The notes below the pieces were generated by a model. That model ran no database searches. It was not told the origin of the DNA and was given only the letters and a program-made list of their open reading frames with translations. From positions 6,939,808 through 7,003,807 of the forward strand of contig JAKJHU010000039.1 of NCBI GenBank assembly GCA_022316685.1: 64,000 nt of DNA, given 5' to 3'. A program made the position numbers and the translations under genes. The DNA comes from Progne subis subis. Its lineage: Eukaryota; Chordata; Aves; Passeriformes; Hirundinidae. This document shows positions 49,037 through 63,752 of the stretch, one piece after another; position 1 is the stretch's first letter, and each line of letters opens with the position of its first letter.

Positions 49037-49042
49037 GTTCTC
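49037..49042. repeat. Target site duplication, right copy (GTTCTC)
   Basis: Exact match to 48743-48748. Confidence 0.9.
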
Positions 49043-50068
49043 TTTACAAGTAATTTAACTATCAGACTGTGAGAAAGAATAACATTTACTGACAGTCAGT
49101 TTGGCTGACTCCCCCACCAGCAGCAGATGCTCTTGCTCAGGACACAAGTCCCAGTTTTGGTTTTTTGTGTGCTCACATTGTGTGGAATAGCAGGACTCTA
49201 ATCTTGAGTTCTCATCCCTCTGGGCAGAGCTCCAACTCTAAGCTCACCTTATGTGTGTCTGCCAAGCAGGTAAAGACAACTGTCCTTTTGAAATTACAAA
49301 GCAGATTTAGCAGCCTGTGAATAACTTGTTACTGAGACTGATACAGCCTCCTAATTTTTGGCACTGCTCCTTGGAGGAAAAAAGTAATCATGAAATACAG
49401 TAGGGATAATTACCAAATTGAGAAGAGAAAGCTTTCAGATGAGCAACAGGCATATTTTGGGGGAGAGAGAGGAGAGTGTTTGCTATTTTTAATTACAGCT
49501 CATTAGACACAGAGAATCAGCTCTCATATCAGTGGGGAGACTGGCATTACTTCAGTAAAAGTCAAATGAAACACCAAAATATCATATAAATTGGAAGTTC
49601 TTTTGCTCTGTTTTGAGTTGTTTTCCTCTACAAATCTGCTTCTCTTGGCTGTACCACTTCATCATACAAACACAGCCTAAGTCAAATCTCTAGAGGGAAA
49701 CATCTGATGCTGAAGATCCACACCCATACCATGAATTTTCTAATGTATGTCCACTTAAATTATGGGAAAATGATTCTTTAAAACCTGCTGTAGTCTGGTG
49801 CTGTACATCAGAGCTTTGTGATAGAGCTCCTATACATTAGGGCATTGGGTCATAAGTTTAAAAATGCTTTACATGAGAGCAGTGCAGGCTGTGCGCTTTC
49901 ACATCCCCTGCAATGTGAAGCAAAATCTGGAAAGTGGAAATCATTGTGATCTACTGCTCTAAAACATGCTTTGAATCCAAATGAAAATGGTAGTATAAGT
50001 ATAAATCATCTTAATTATGAATGGTCTGCAGCAAATTAAGGCTATAAAAGTTGTAGGCGAACTTCTGC

Positions 50069-50102
<34 letters not shown>

Positions 50103-53100
50103 GCAACTGGGAGAAATATGGCAGCTAATTTTTGATCAGGAAGTGGGTAAGTGAGAGCATAGGAATCTGTGGTACAAATCCCACATTCATGTCCATAAAG
50201 ATAAACAACAATTTAAGTGATGCAACCATGATATCACATCCCTGAAGTATATCTCATTGTAATATAAGCACTAGTATCTGCAGATTTCATGTCTTTTGGT
50301 GCCATTAAGAGTCTGTCATAGACCAGTGATTATAGAAAATTATTTATGCTATTGCAGCCTCACATTCTACATTCCCTATATTAGCATTCTTTTGAGTCCC
50401 TACCTTTTTTCTTTGTCATGTATTTCTCCTTTAATTTGAAATGTGGAAGTTGATGGATTTGGTGTAAAACTGGTTTAATTGAGATTCCATTTAGATTCTA
50501 ACTTACAGTATGATGAAATTCCAACTAGTCTAGCACTGTAATTAATTAGAAACCTGTTTAAGACATGGAATGGTATGTCTCAATTTCTAAATGGCCTATC
50601 AAGTGTATTGCATTAAATTTTGATGTTTTCATGCGGAAGTAGTAGTGATGTCTATAATAAAATGCATTTGGATCTGAGTTCAGAGAGTAATTCTGACACT
50701 GAAAGGAAATGAGTCCAAGGGATATATAAAATGTAAGTCCTAACATTTACATTAATTTGGACCAGTAACCTTTGTGTCTCTCCTTCACACTTTTTCCTCT
50801 TGTGTCTTTCTTTTGTCACTTTCTCATTTATGTGAAAGGCTCTGTTACATATGTGTGACACAAGATTTCTCTCTGAGATACGAGAGAAACAGATAAAGAA
50901 AGAACTTCCTTTACACAATTTTTTCAGAATTGCCCTGCAACCATGTGTAGACAAGACATGTTGGCTCAGATTTCAGAAAGATGGAAAGTGGCAGAAAGGC
51001 TAACATAAAGCTGTATGTCTACACAGAGCACTGGTTCCATAATTTTTGGGGACATAACTGCCATAATACCCATCTCTAAGAATTAATTGCAGGAAAGAAC
51101 ATGCTGTGCAGATGCTATTAATCCATTGCCATCAAGAGTGCAATATTCTTGCCACAACCAAAAGGGGATCAATAAACATTTGAAACCAGACTCAGTGTCT
51201 AGCTACAGTTTGCTTTCCTCACAAAACTCTTAAACAAATAGTATTTTCTAGGCTTTTCTAGGCAAAAATAGGCATCCCACATGAGTTAGTCTGACTTCTT
51301 GTTCAAAGCATTTGAAACTGAATTTAAGTAATGTTAATGCAAGGAAATACTTTCAATAATTGTTGCTCATGTTTACACTCCTTCTCTTGAAATATAAAGT
51401 GCCTAGCACCCAAAGAACAATATTTGCATGATATAATTATTTTTCCACATGAAATAAAAAAATGCTCTGTAGAATTAATGGTATTACAGAGTGAGAAGAC
51501 AATATGATGACACTGAATAAAGCTTATGGGGGAAATAATAGGCATTGATTTCATGTGTTGCAGCAAGATGATGCAAAGTTCAGGTATTTTTCTTTGGGCC
51601 TCCCCTCAAAGTACAAAGTAATAATTTTACTCCTTTGAAACTGGAGGTCCTCCAACTAGGATTTTCAGGAAGTTTTGAAAGGAAACAGACACTTGTTGTA
51701 TGCACTTTTCGCAGAGGTAAGAAACCTCTTAATGGAGAAGGGGATTACAGGGAAATTATTCTTCATCGTGTACACATAGCACAATATTTTAAATTATTTT
51801 CATTTAATTTTTCTCTCTTACTATGTCTTTGATATAGTCAGATAAGAATTGGTGTTTGGTGCACTAATTTAGGTTTTCTATTAGCTTTTCATTTGATAGT
51901 CATGCTTTAAGCATGTCTATAGACATATTCCATGGTGTAAGGAGCCAGTGCACACTTAAAACATTAAAAATCGTTTACTAACCTCTACAGCTTTCCCATT
52001 ACCTACTTTTCTCAAAGCATGCTATGAATCAAATCCTCTGTTTTCATGGTAAAGTAGTACTTTTGAAAGGTAATTTAGAGGCTGAAATCTTCTATGGAGC
52101 TACATAGCCGAATTAGTAATAATTGTCCAATTTTGCCCATTACTACTTGTCCAATTAACTGGCTGGAGTGACTGTTTTCAGAGCAAAACTGTCATTCAGA
52201 TTGGAGACCTCTGCAATGGTTATTCTGTTCTTCCTACACTTGAATAAAATACAAGATACTTGTGTATTTATGAAATAAAGATTATTGCTGGAGTTCAAAT
52301 ATCTTCTTTCCTATGGTATTAGTTTAGTTAGCTAAGTCTATACCTACATGATTATCTCTAACATAGTAGCTGTTGACCTGCATTATCAGATATTTTCTAT
52401 CATAGCTTTAATTTTCTGTCTAGAAAAGACCTTTGTTGATTTAGACTGACAAGGAAGATACCAGTTCTTTTCATTTGTTTCATTGACTTTGGTAAGGCAT
52501 CAGACAGGAAGTGGAGCTGCATCTGTCATTTATAAATACACTCAATCTATAGATTCTGTGTACATCCCCACTAAGTGAATTTAAAGTACTGTCAACATGC
52601 AGTTCTCAGAAGGAACTGTGTCACAGCTGTTGTGTTGTGGGTTATTTTCATTAATGGTAAATTAATAACATGATAAGGATATCTGGGAAATAATATCAAG
52701 AGAGATCAGAAGCCATTTCTGTGCTCTATGACATAGATTTAAAGGGAGAGAAAAGATCCTTAAGTCAGTGCACTTCAGATGTATAGAATAACACAAAGAG
52801 TTTATATGCATGTGCAAATGCCAAAAAGGAGAAAACTATTTTGAACAAATAATGTTAAATCCAGGAAAAAAAAAAAGCATCGTGTATCATTCCACTAATA
52901 TTTTCTCTGAGAAAATCACTATGTGAAGGGCTAATCCTGTTCTCTACGTATACAAAACTCCCTTCAAGTCAGTGGGAATTTCACTGGTGTTAGAACTGCC
53001 TGACTGGCATCCAGATTTTTCCAGATTTGCAGTTTGAAGTGACTCCTAATCTTTCCAGCAAAAGTACAACACTTAGTGGTCCCAAATTCAGTAAAGACAT

Positions 53101-56100
53101 CCACATAGACAGATTCTTATTTACAGCCAGAGTGATTTACAGGGGCAGGGACTAAATCTGCCATTAAGATTGTTGACATAGCCTTCCTCAAAAGCAGGCC
53201 AAGAAACATGAACGTAAAACTCTCTTCTTATTACTGAGTGTTGTTTATAGCTGTTCTGTCGGTTCTCACCTCATATAGATTCAGCACAACTCCTCACGAA
53301 TTTCATTCCCCAATGCCAATTTTTGTGCTTTATTTCCCTTTCTGTTAAAGAGGCCTAACTGCAGCAAAGTAAATATTCTTCTGGTACTGGGAATATGGAA
53401 TTTATATACAAATTTCATGAGAAGCTTTTATATATAGGCAGGCCATCCGCTTAATAAGATTATAAACTCTGCTTGTTTCATTAAGCTGCAAGACTGTTGC
53501 ATTTGCAGTGGCTTTTTTGGACACTGTGACAGCATACCATCGTACATGAACTTGTGCTCTGAAAAACTTCAAAGCAATTTTAAAATCTTTTACAAAATCT
53601 TCTTGAATACTCTAGATAGATTCTATTCTCTAGGCACTGTCAGAACAAGTGACTAATTAAAATAAACAAGCAAAATCCCAAGACAGACAAACCAAAATGA
53701 AACTCCCCACCACGTTACTAGAAAATGAAACTGTAAATTGTTTCACCTGGCCACCAAAAATAATTTATCTCATCTGGATAAAATATGCAACCTTGGTAAA
53801 GAAATAGAAACAAAAGTCATGAAACCTAATGCATTTGTAATTTTGAAGAAAATGTGGCAATCTTTTCAGCTAATAGCCTGGTTATGCAAATGAACAAATA
53901 CTTTTTGAATTAAGTCTTTCCAAAACAAGGGACATTTTTATACTTCATCTTTTTAAACTGAAGAAGCTTTATGGTATGTTAGGAAATAATATTTTCCCCC
54001 CTAATAACTCCAGAACCAATGGGATGACTGGTCTTCTTTCAAAACTAAATATTGTCCTATCTACAATATCTTTGTGATAAGACCACTCCTCAAATATGGG
54101 AGAAAGTTTAAATTATTGTGCCTCAGGACTTGAACCTTCATTTTCAGCTGTTTGGCTAGAGTTGCAACCACAAGATTGCAAGGATTTTGGAAAGGAAATC
54201 CTTGTAAGTCCTGTCCTTAGAATTATTAAATATTCTATATTCAATATCACAAGGACAAAGACTGTGAATGTAGCTCTGCACCAGTTCAGACACATTAGAA
54301 GGGATGTAGTATGAAAGACATGGGTTTAAATGCTCATGCTTTTGCATTAAGAGTTCAATGAAAATAGATATTTCCCCCTGTATTTTAAAGCTGAACTTTC
54401 AGCCCCTAGGGATTTTGAAATAAAAACACCTCAAACATTCAAGTTATCTCCAAGCATATTCTAACTACAGCATCAACATCGCCCAGTGTCAAGTGATGAC
54501 TTAGAGATTTGAATGGCACCAGTCCCTGTGAGGGCAATGCACATTCTTTCTGTTTTCTGAGTCTTTCCTGTAAATAGAGACCATATGTAGATCCTTGTTT
54601 TCAGTGACTTTGCTTATATGGAGTCAGGATATTATCTATGGTATCATATACCATTATTATATTTCAGAACAAACTGGCCTTATAGTTGCACTCCTGGTAG
54701 CATATTATGCTCTTACTTTTGTTGGAGTATGCTATAATAAATACCAACCATATCATTGATTCTTTGCATGAAGTCTATATTTCTTGGGCATCATATTTAC
54801 TTTTATCCCACTGCAAGACATTCATTCCAACAACAGTAACCCTTCTGGGTGCAGAGTAACCAGTTATACTGAATTTTGTGAAATTAATTACTTTTTAGAG
54901 AGAAATGTATAATTAGAAAGATAATGTAAGGTGTAACCTCTGTATTTAAACAAACTACTGTTGCACCTAAAAACCCAAACCAACTTGAGTACGTTCTTTC
55001 TCCAAAGCAAATAATTAAAAGTTGAATCCTAGAAGTGTGGAAAGTTATGCAATTAATTATTGGAAGAGCATCTGGATCTTGAAAGATTTAGCAAGCACAA
55101 GGAAATAATTGCAGTAGGATCTTCATTGGATTTGATACATTTTGCATAACTTTTTTTGCTCTTAAATTAATTATTGCTATTTGTTACTCAGCTATTTCTG
55201 AAGTAATTAAACTACAGCATATCCTGGCTTGGTCCATGATATACATCCATAATGCCATTTGAGAGGTCAAATTCTGTGATAGTCTTGTTTATTTCTGGTT
55301 TATGTCGAGGCAGAAGCATTGTTTTTTTATGTGTTCTCCACATCTCTGCTGAGTTTGTAAAACATGCTGAGCACAATGAGCTAGGTCATGCCTGCTCCTT
55401 AAAATGTGCTTTGCAGAAGATTTAAGAGAAGAAAAAAAATGCTCTAAGGATATAATTTTGTACTCATTGCTAGAAGCATGGTCCATATGCTTGTTCTTGA
55501 ATTTCTTCATGTCAGATAATGTTCTGACAGTTTGTATTACAGTATATATACTGTATATATATACTGAGCTATATGTTGAATTGTGCTTAAAACTCCATTG
55601 CTATAATGAAGGATGATCTTTCATTTCAAAAGCATAGAAAGATAGAGTGAAAGACAACTGAGGAGAAAGAGCCATAAGCCATATTATCTGTGAAAGTTAT
55701 ATTTAATATAGGCCTTGATAATTAAAAGTTTTCTGAGACTTCTGCAAAGCATTCAGATCATCAGATTTAATGACTTTGGGGCACCCAAATTAGGGGTTTC
55801 AAGTTTGGGAGCCTAAATTCAATCTACATGGCCTAATTTGAAATCTATCATTTAAATAGCAGTGATCAGAATTTCTGAAAAACAACTCTCATGTTTCAAG
55901 ACCCAAATATGAATTGAGATCCCCAGTTTAGAGACCTACATTCAATTACTTTGCACTAGATCACGATGTTCTTTCTTTTAGAGCTGCAGAGAATGTGGAG
56001 GGAGCCAACAGTGTCTAGAGCAGCACTGCAGGGGCATTTATTCAGATCTTGTTTTTGTAAGAATGGATTAGTTTCTGGTTGTTTTTTTTCCCCCCGTTCC

Positions 56101-59100
56101 TTGAAGTGAAACAAGAGGGTATTTCTTAAAGGTGCTTTATGACATTAGAGGTGTACTGTGAAATTCTAAAACTTTCTTAGATCTAAGAAAAAGGGGGAAA
56201 AGGCTCTTTTGTCAGTCTTGATAATAAATGCCGTATCTTCAGAGCTTTTAACAGGAATTGTACACAGTCAGATGATAGTTGCTGTTGACAGGAAGAAGAA
56301 GGGCACAATTTTTAGACAAAGCAACAATTAATAGAGTCAAGGAAATGTGGCAGTTACAAGACTGAGGATGTTTAACATCCATTTAATATCTTTTATTAAA
56401 CAAGATAGAAATATATTGTCTTAGAAAATATTTTATATATCTTAACTGTCATTAGCATCTTGTTGATAGAGATTCTTGTTCATAGAAAATAAGTCAGAGG
56501 AAAGTTTCTATCTACCAGGAAAACAATATTTTGAATCAGACCTGAAACTGGAATAAAGTAGTGAAAGTTTTGTCCCAATAAAGATGATGTTTTACTCTCT
56601 TCAGAAGAACATTATCTGACATGAAGAAATTCAAGAACAAGATGCAATACCTGTAAAGATCTTCTCAATTCCTAGGTTATCCCTGTAACCTGGATGGACA
56701 TTGCCTGCTTGAATTTTAGTTATGAAAAGCACCTTTGAAATGCTGCTCAATGGGCTCAGAGGGACAACCACCCTATTCTTCCCACATTTAGGGATTCTTA
56801 AGGGCTCCTCCCAAACTTGAGAGGCAATTTGAACCTGTTTACTTTGTAAGGCAGGCAAAGTTTTCCATTGAATAAAATTTTGGCTTAAAGTTCATTCTAA
56901 CTGCAAAATTCTGTGTTAGCCATGGGAATAAACACAAGGTACTAGTCTATTTAGATTTCAATAATTTATCCTCTGAGGCACCCAATGGATAGCAAGTTTA
57001 GCCAAGTAGTTTGAGGGAATGTTTAAACAGAACTTTTCCACGTGTTAAACAAATATTGATGACTGACAGAAAAACATAAATTAAAGTCATAAGAAAAATA
57101 ATCACAGAACCCATTCCTATGATAGAGAGCTTTCCAAAGGAACATGAAATCCATTTGAAATAAAACAATGTAGCCTATTACTGTTAGAATTTCTTCTAGT
57201 TTCTTTGCCTTAGATACTACTTGACTTGCCACATTTTAAAAAATATTTTTGCATGGCTGTGAACTGCTAGGCCATAATTTGAGCTTCCCATTATGGGGAA
57301 TTTATCAAGTGTCATCTTGATTGTTAACTACTCTGTCAAGATGGAAGTATTTGAAAATGTAATTAATAGCTGGTTTTTGTGGTAACATTGGGAGTTTTAT
57401 CCTGCATTTCCAGTCAATTGCTTTGAAATATATTTCTTAGTCACCTCTGCTTAGAACTTCTCTTTCCCCTCTTCTTGATCTTTAAAAATGAGGTCAAACT
57501 TGAATTTTTGGTCCTAGTGAAGAAGTACAAAAATCAATAACTACTTCACACAGTGTCTTATAATACCTACTTCATTTATCCACAATCTTGATGTTTTATC
57601 CAAGAGCTGAGAAGCAATGAGTTTCACACTCACTAATTTTTAAAAAATAGCGTATCATTTTGATTGACAAATAATTCATCCTATCAATATATGATAACCT
57701 GAAGACTTCAGTGTTAAGTCAAAGCTTTATTTATTAATTCAAGTTCAAGACCTTAACATTCTAGAATAGCTTGAGGATATGTTTTGCCTGGTTCTAAGGG
57801 GATTCAAAGTAGTTTAAACTCAGATAAGATACTTCTACAAATTGCTTTAGTATCACAGCAGTGTCTTCAGAACTCTGAGTACTTATTAAGGGTCTCTCTT
57901 CATGCAACATTTTGTATTTGTACCCTGGTGGAGTGGGCCCTGCCAACCAAGGCATGAATATGCATGGCTTTGCAACCCGCCAGTGCCCTGCAACATTCCA
58001 GCACCCAGAATGAAGTTGTTTATGGGAACCAGAAATTAAATAGGGTTAGTTCATTTCAAGCAATAATCAAAAAACAGAAAGCAGCTCAAAATGAAAAGCA
58101 GAAATATCTTGCTCTTTTATAGAATCTCACAGACCCATGGGTAAGGCTCCTAGGTGCAAAGGCCATACTGGTACTAAAGATAGAAACTAGGAAAGTAGTA
58201 AAACAAGCAAACAAGAACTCCAAACCCTACCCCAAATTCAGATTCAAGTTCTAAGAAGAGTTTCAAAATTTAAAATTATAGGCATTTGAAATTGTCCTTT
58301 AAATTTCTGTATTCAGTTATTATGCTTTCACTGACACTTATGAAAGAGAAAGAAAGAGGCTTATGTGAGGCTGGAAAACTAGCAGAGAAGAGATGAGGAA
58401 AGCACAGTCCTGTTCTCTTTGTTGTGCCTCCTTGCCGTAGAAAACTCACTGCTTCTTTTGCAAACTTGAGAGAGGTCAAAAAAGAAGAACAAATGTGACC
58501 CCTAGAAAATAATCTCTTTCATCCCTCTTGCTCTGCTAAGGATACACTTCTTGTCTTGCAAATGGAGCCGTTTGACAATCATTGCTCTCAGTGTCTGGTT
58601 AAGCTTCATCTTTGGTTCTAACAACTAGTGCACTTTTGACCTCCCTGTGCTGTCGTAGACATACAGTTGCAAAAAAGGTCAAGGAAGAACTTTTCCACAA
58701 AGACTGTAGTCTGGCAAACCTTTTCCTCTAGGCAGCATTAGAACCTGGATATTGGCCTCATTGGACTGATTTTAAGGAAATTCAAGGTTGCTACAGTGTA
58801 AACAAAGACTGTCTGTCTTCTACTCTTGCTGTAGAACCCCGTACCAGTCCCCTTTCTGAGACACACTTTTCTTTACGCTTTCTTCCATGTATTTATGGTC
58901 AGCTTTCTGTGCCTTTCAAAAGGGAGGGGAATAAGAGTTTTTTGTTCTCTGCAAACGTATGGGATAATCTAGGTGTGGCAAGAGCAAAGAGGCCAGTAAT
59001 GACTGGGATAGGAAAAGTAACTTTTTGGAATTACTAAATTATTCAGCTGTGCAGAGTTCATATACAAGCACTAGTGAGACATTATTTTTGAAGAATTAGG

Positions 59101-59237
59101 GATTTGGGGAAAGTTAATATAATAGTTGCTGAATTAGCTGAAGTACCTAGATAAGATTTATTTGTGGTTAACAGCAGTTGGATCTTAGATAAGCTATCCC
59201 AGATTTAGTAACTCATTGCTTGTCAGCTTTATGTTTG
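49043..59237. other. Intergenic DNA, no gene seen
   Basis: Ten kilobases of AT-rich, largely unique sequence. Notable pieces are an A30 run at 50070-50099, an AT-rich TATATATACTG palindrome near 55541-55570, and possible old palindromic repeat remnants at about 52960-53150 and 55765-55935. No open frame resembles a known protein. Confidence 0.65.
55765..55935. repeat. Possible old palindromic repeat remnant
   Basis: GGGGCACCCAAATTAGGGG, GGGAGCCTAAATTC and ATGGCCTAATTTGAAA have the alternating TTAGG and CCTAA words seen in the 6.6-6.76 kb element. Divergence is high and the family is not assigned. Confidence 0.35.
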
Positions 59238-59703
59238 TGTAGCTGTGGTTGTAACAAAAAACAAAACGTGGTAAATAGGACGTAAGATAGCTGCAGACTT
59301 CCTGCTTAAAGAACCCATTGAATACAGGAAACTATAAGTTCTACCAAGGATTCATTTGTCACGAATGCATTGAAAAGGTACAAAGGTCAGGACAAGGAAG
59401 ATTCATCTTACTTCCTCATTTTTGGTGAACCCTCCCCAGAATAGACCCCCGACTCATTTTAAGAAACAAAGTACGCATGCTTAATAGCCTTTTTGCCAAT
59501 TAGCATACAAAGCGGGGAATGGGAGGTGACAGGGATATGAATATGCATTTGTATTTTGGGTATTCAACACTTTTGTAAATAAAAGGCTTTGTAATTACCT
59601 GTGAATTTCCCAGTGTGTATCAGGGAGCTATCCTGCTGCTGCCCGACTGTAATAAACATACACTTTCTAACTTTAAACTGTTAGAGAATTTTTGTCAGTC
59701 ACA
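59238..59703 (+). mobile_element. Solo LTR in plus orientation
   Basis: The segment begins TGTAGCTGTGGTTGTAAC and ends GTCAGTCACA. It contains an AAATAAAAGG box near 59578, CAGGGAGCTATCCTGCTGCTGCCC, and AATAAA at 59651-59656 followed by a U5-like tail (CTTTAAACTGTTAGAGAATT), the architecture of an avian retroviral LTR. GTTTG (59233-59237) and GTTGG (59704-59708) form a 5-bp target duplication with one mismatch, so the left boundary is likely but not certain. No coding region is attached. Confidence 0.75.
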
Positions 59704-59708
59704 GTTGG

Positions 59709-62700
59709 GTATTGATACTAGATCAATATCCATACTTCTTTAATATGTCACTAGAAATACACAGTGTATTAAATATATAAAAACATTAAAGCTTCTGGTT
59801 TTACATTAATAAAAACTAAGCCTTTCAGAAATGTCTTATATAAATACGCTTAACTCTTAGGTTGTAAAACAAGTTAGTAGTGCAATAATTATTTCATTTT
59901 TGTCTTAAAAAATATTAATAGCTTAGTCTTGCACAAGTGGCCAGGAATTGAAATCCAGATGCTAGTCTATCATCTAATCTGGGAGAATTATCGGAAAGAT
60001 CCATTTAAAGATCTTTTCCTGTAATTTTTTTTTTCATGTTTATAGTATACTACACAAGATATGCTACAAATAAACTTGATCTCTGTCATTAGCCAGTACT
60101 AAAGAGCAATGTCATGTATTACACTGTGCATTTACTAGCTTGAATTCTGAAAAGAATCTAAATTCTGTAAAATCTAGTGCTGACAGCAATGATGATGAAT
60201 TGCAATGCAAATTAAATATATAGATAGTTAATGTATTATTTAATTGATAAGTTTCTTTAGAACACAGGCATTTATATTTCCTTTTCCCAAAATATTTACA
60301 ACCAGTGAAAGTAAAGATTTAATTATTAAATAAATTGTTTTAAACCTTCTATTTCTAACTGAACCTTGAAACAGATTTCTATGTCTAGAATGAGATAATG
60401 AAAAATAGTAAGTAATATACAACACCATAGCAAACTTACCACATTTAAAATGCTAGAATGCTACTTAAGCAAAAGTATTGACAGATGATGAAGTATAGTC
60501 TGGATGAAACTGCCATAGCACAAGAAAATCACTATGCCTTTTTAAAGCAAACAGTATGCAAAGGTTTTAAAAGATTTGCACTAAGCAAAGGCACTGCAAA
60601 ACTTCTTTCAGTCATTTGCCACACTTCCAACAGGTGCTGACCATTTGATTCTTTAGGCAGATTAATCCCACTTCATTAGCAGTTTTATGAGTTCATATTA
60701 GTTGTTACTGATTTCCACCTATGTAATGGAAAATTATCTTGCATAAAGACTGGCTATTTATGGGGCCAATGTGGCATTGTTTTACATCATAACAATACTG
60801 CCTTTTAAAGCAACTTTGTGTTAATCTCATCAAGTTTCCCATATTGTATCTTGTGTCACCACTTATTATTTATACACTGCTTTTCCCTAGTGTGTATAAG
60901 CCCTCATTATCCAGATTCCACTTTCCAACACCGCAGAGGAAGAAATGTTCAGTGATCTTTTCCCCCTTTCATTCTAACCATGTTCTCTGTGTTGAGAACA
61001 GAATTTCCTGATATGCAAAACAAACCAGGAGAGTCTGTAGCCTGCTTTATGGTGTAGGCATTACTAGAGGATGAAACAGCAAGAGCTCCTTTTTTCAGAA
61101 CCACTATTTATGGATCCTTGTGTAGGAACAGCTTGGCTTCTGTTCACTAAGATTGTCACAATGAAATTATACTTAGGGACTTCAGACCTATTTTTAAAAG
61201 TGGATGGGCAGAAATGGAAGAACTTTATACCATGTTGGTTTGCTTCTTTTTAAAATTTGGCTGATGAGAAACACATAGTGTGTTTATTTTGAAAGAATAC
61301 AGAGGAAATTTTGTGGTGTTGTTTGTTTTGACCTTTTAATAACAAGTAGATATTCTCCCAAAAACTACTATATTGTTACCTCTAGTGCAAAGCAAAAATA
61401 ACAATATAGTCACAAAAGAAGGACTAGGGGAAATTACTCAAATGAGATGTTCATTTGAATGTTTTGGTGTGTTGTCTCATTGGTAATGAAGCATAAGATA
61501 AGGACATTTTTATTCAAACTGACATTTCAGCAAATGATATTGTAAAGATGATATATTTACTGGATAGTTTTTAGATTGAAGTATATAACTTTAGACATTG
61601 CAATAGTTCTTTTAGTAGCCCACACCTACCTTAAGTGTTTTCCTTTGTTCTGCAGAAGCCACACCAAATCACTCTACTCCATGTGCTGGCCTATATACAT
61701 CACTTATCAAATTCTATTTTCCTAAGAACTGATCTGTGATTGCATTCTTCCCCATTAAAGACTGTCAGCTGCCAGTCACCAGGATGTCTGGGAAGTTTCT
61801 CTCACATTTTTAAGCCTTTGTTTTCCAGCTCAACAAATTCAGTGCTGAAAGTCAACCTTTTCCCCAGAGGCCCATTTCTCCACAGCACCAGATCTCTATG
61901 TGTTTGTTGCAGATACTAAATAACTGCAGTTCTAATACCTCTAAAAATGTCATGTCAAACATCTTTTTAGAAGAGCTGGATGAAATCTCAGCTCCTGTTC
62001 ACAGAAGCCAGGGTTCAGCTGCAGATCTGTTTTGATGAAATCTCAGCCTTCGTTCACAGGTGCCAGTTGCAGAAGGTGAAACAGGGCAAACCAAGAACAT
62101 TGTTCTGGCAGTGGCAAAAGCAACAGGAAGTATGTTCCTGAATTTTTTTTGTCTTTTCATAAACTTCATGAGTATACAATAAAAAATAATTATTAGAATG
62201 TAGATTACTAAAATTAACATGAAATTTCAACATATCATCATTTTAATGCTTAAGACACTTCGAGATATATTTCATTAGTGTGTTTGCTGTCAAAGTAAGG
62301 ATCAGTAAAGATAAATATTATTTATCACCATTAAAAAATAAAAAAATAATTTCAGTGTATATCATACTCTAAAAGAGCGACCTTAATATTTGTGTGAGGT
62401 TATATAAGTTGGCTTGCAGTTGAAACTATATAGGTTTTTTTCCTAAGAAAATTTTTAAATTAAGAATTCCAGTTACATGCAAAAGATGGTTTCCCTCTGG
62501 GCTTGTTTTAAAGACTCATGTAGTCTTTAAGACATAAAAGTCCTGGTACAGAATTGTCTTGAATGAAAAAAAAGTGCATATTATTGCATGAAATTTCAAA
62601 GTACCATGAAAGTCTAAGACGAATCTAATTATTATTATCTGTTTATCACCTCAAACATGTTGTTGTAAATGTCATTACATCAGATGAGTTTGAAAACAGT

Positions 62701-63635
62701 TTTCCATTTTGCGCTTTATTTGAAAAGGTGATTCATTGTGTAGAGCAGTTTAAGATGTCAGTCCCTGTGGAAAGAATTGAGTTGTACTGATGTGCTCATG
62801 CGCATTCGTCCATCAAGGTATGTGATTAAAGAAGGGGTATTCTTCTGAAATATTGTTACACAATTGGCCTGACATACGAGTGTTTTCTTTATTGAAATAT
62901 AATTTATCACAGTCAACTCTATCTAACTAAACATGTGTATGTTAAATGCAACATATGAAAAGCTGGTTATAATTATCCACAAAATCATATTTGTGAAAAA
63001 TTTTTATGCTGCAACACAATGGCTTGTCAATTAATTAAAATAATTTGGTTCTGACATCACATCTTCATTTTCAACAGTGGAATGATGAGTAAGGAAAAGA
63101 CATCCAGACATTTTCTCTGAATTTTGTATGTGCCTTGAGTCTATTGTTGGCTCATTTTTGATTGCCTCAGAGAAAGGCAGAATTTTTCCTTCTTGCTTTA
63201 GCCATTTTTGCATTGAATTTGGAAAATTTCCCCTGTCCTTTCAGCAGACAACATATTTCATCATGGAGAATTAGGTTTACTCTCCACTGTCATTCATTTA
63301 GACTAACCTCCTCTCCTGGCACAGCTTCAATTCTATATTTACATTCCTTTACAATCCCACTAAGCTATTTGACTCAATAATTTAATGACAAAATGAAATT
63401 CCATAGATTAATTCTATATCGTGAAGGAGTATAGTATCTTCTTCCACTATATCTGAATTAACTACCAGTCCATTTCCATGAGTGACTTGTTATTATGTGG
63501 CCAGAAGAAGACAGATTTGTCTTAACCAAATCATTCATTATTTTGAATGCTGTCAAGTCTATTATGTTACAAAATTCTATCCAATAATTATATATATATA
63601 CACTACACGGTAAACTCAACTTTCCTTCTCATTCT
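59709..63635. other. Intergenic DNA, no gene seen
   Basis: AT-rich sequence. Around 60600-60900 it is free of repeats and has homeodomain-type words (GATTAATCCC, CATTAGCAG), which is at most a hint of an enhancer. A two-copy duplication lies at about 61979-62085. Confidence 0.65.
61979..62085. repeat. Two-copy tandem duplication, period 55
   Basis: GATGAAATCTCAGC...GTTCACAG...GCCAG...GCAGA occurs from 61979 and again from 62034 with several substitutions and a small deletion. Confidence 0.7.
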
Positions 63636-63752
63636 CCCTTCCCTTCCCTTCCCTTCCCTTCCCTTCCCTTCCCTTCCCTTCCCTTCCCTTCCCTTCCCTT
63701 CCCTTCCCTTCCCTTCCCTTCCCTTCCCTTCCCTTCCCTTCCCTTCCCTTCC
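63636..63752. repeat. (CCCTT)n / (AAGGG)n pentanucleotide array, uninterrupted
   Basis: Twenty-three perfect CCCTT units. Same motif and same strand as the array at 46756-46898. Confidence 0.95.
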
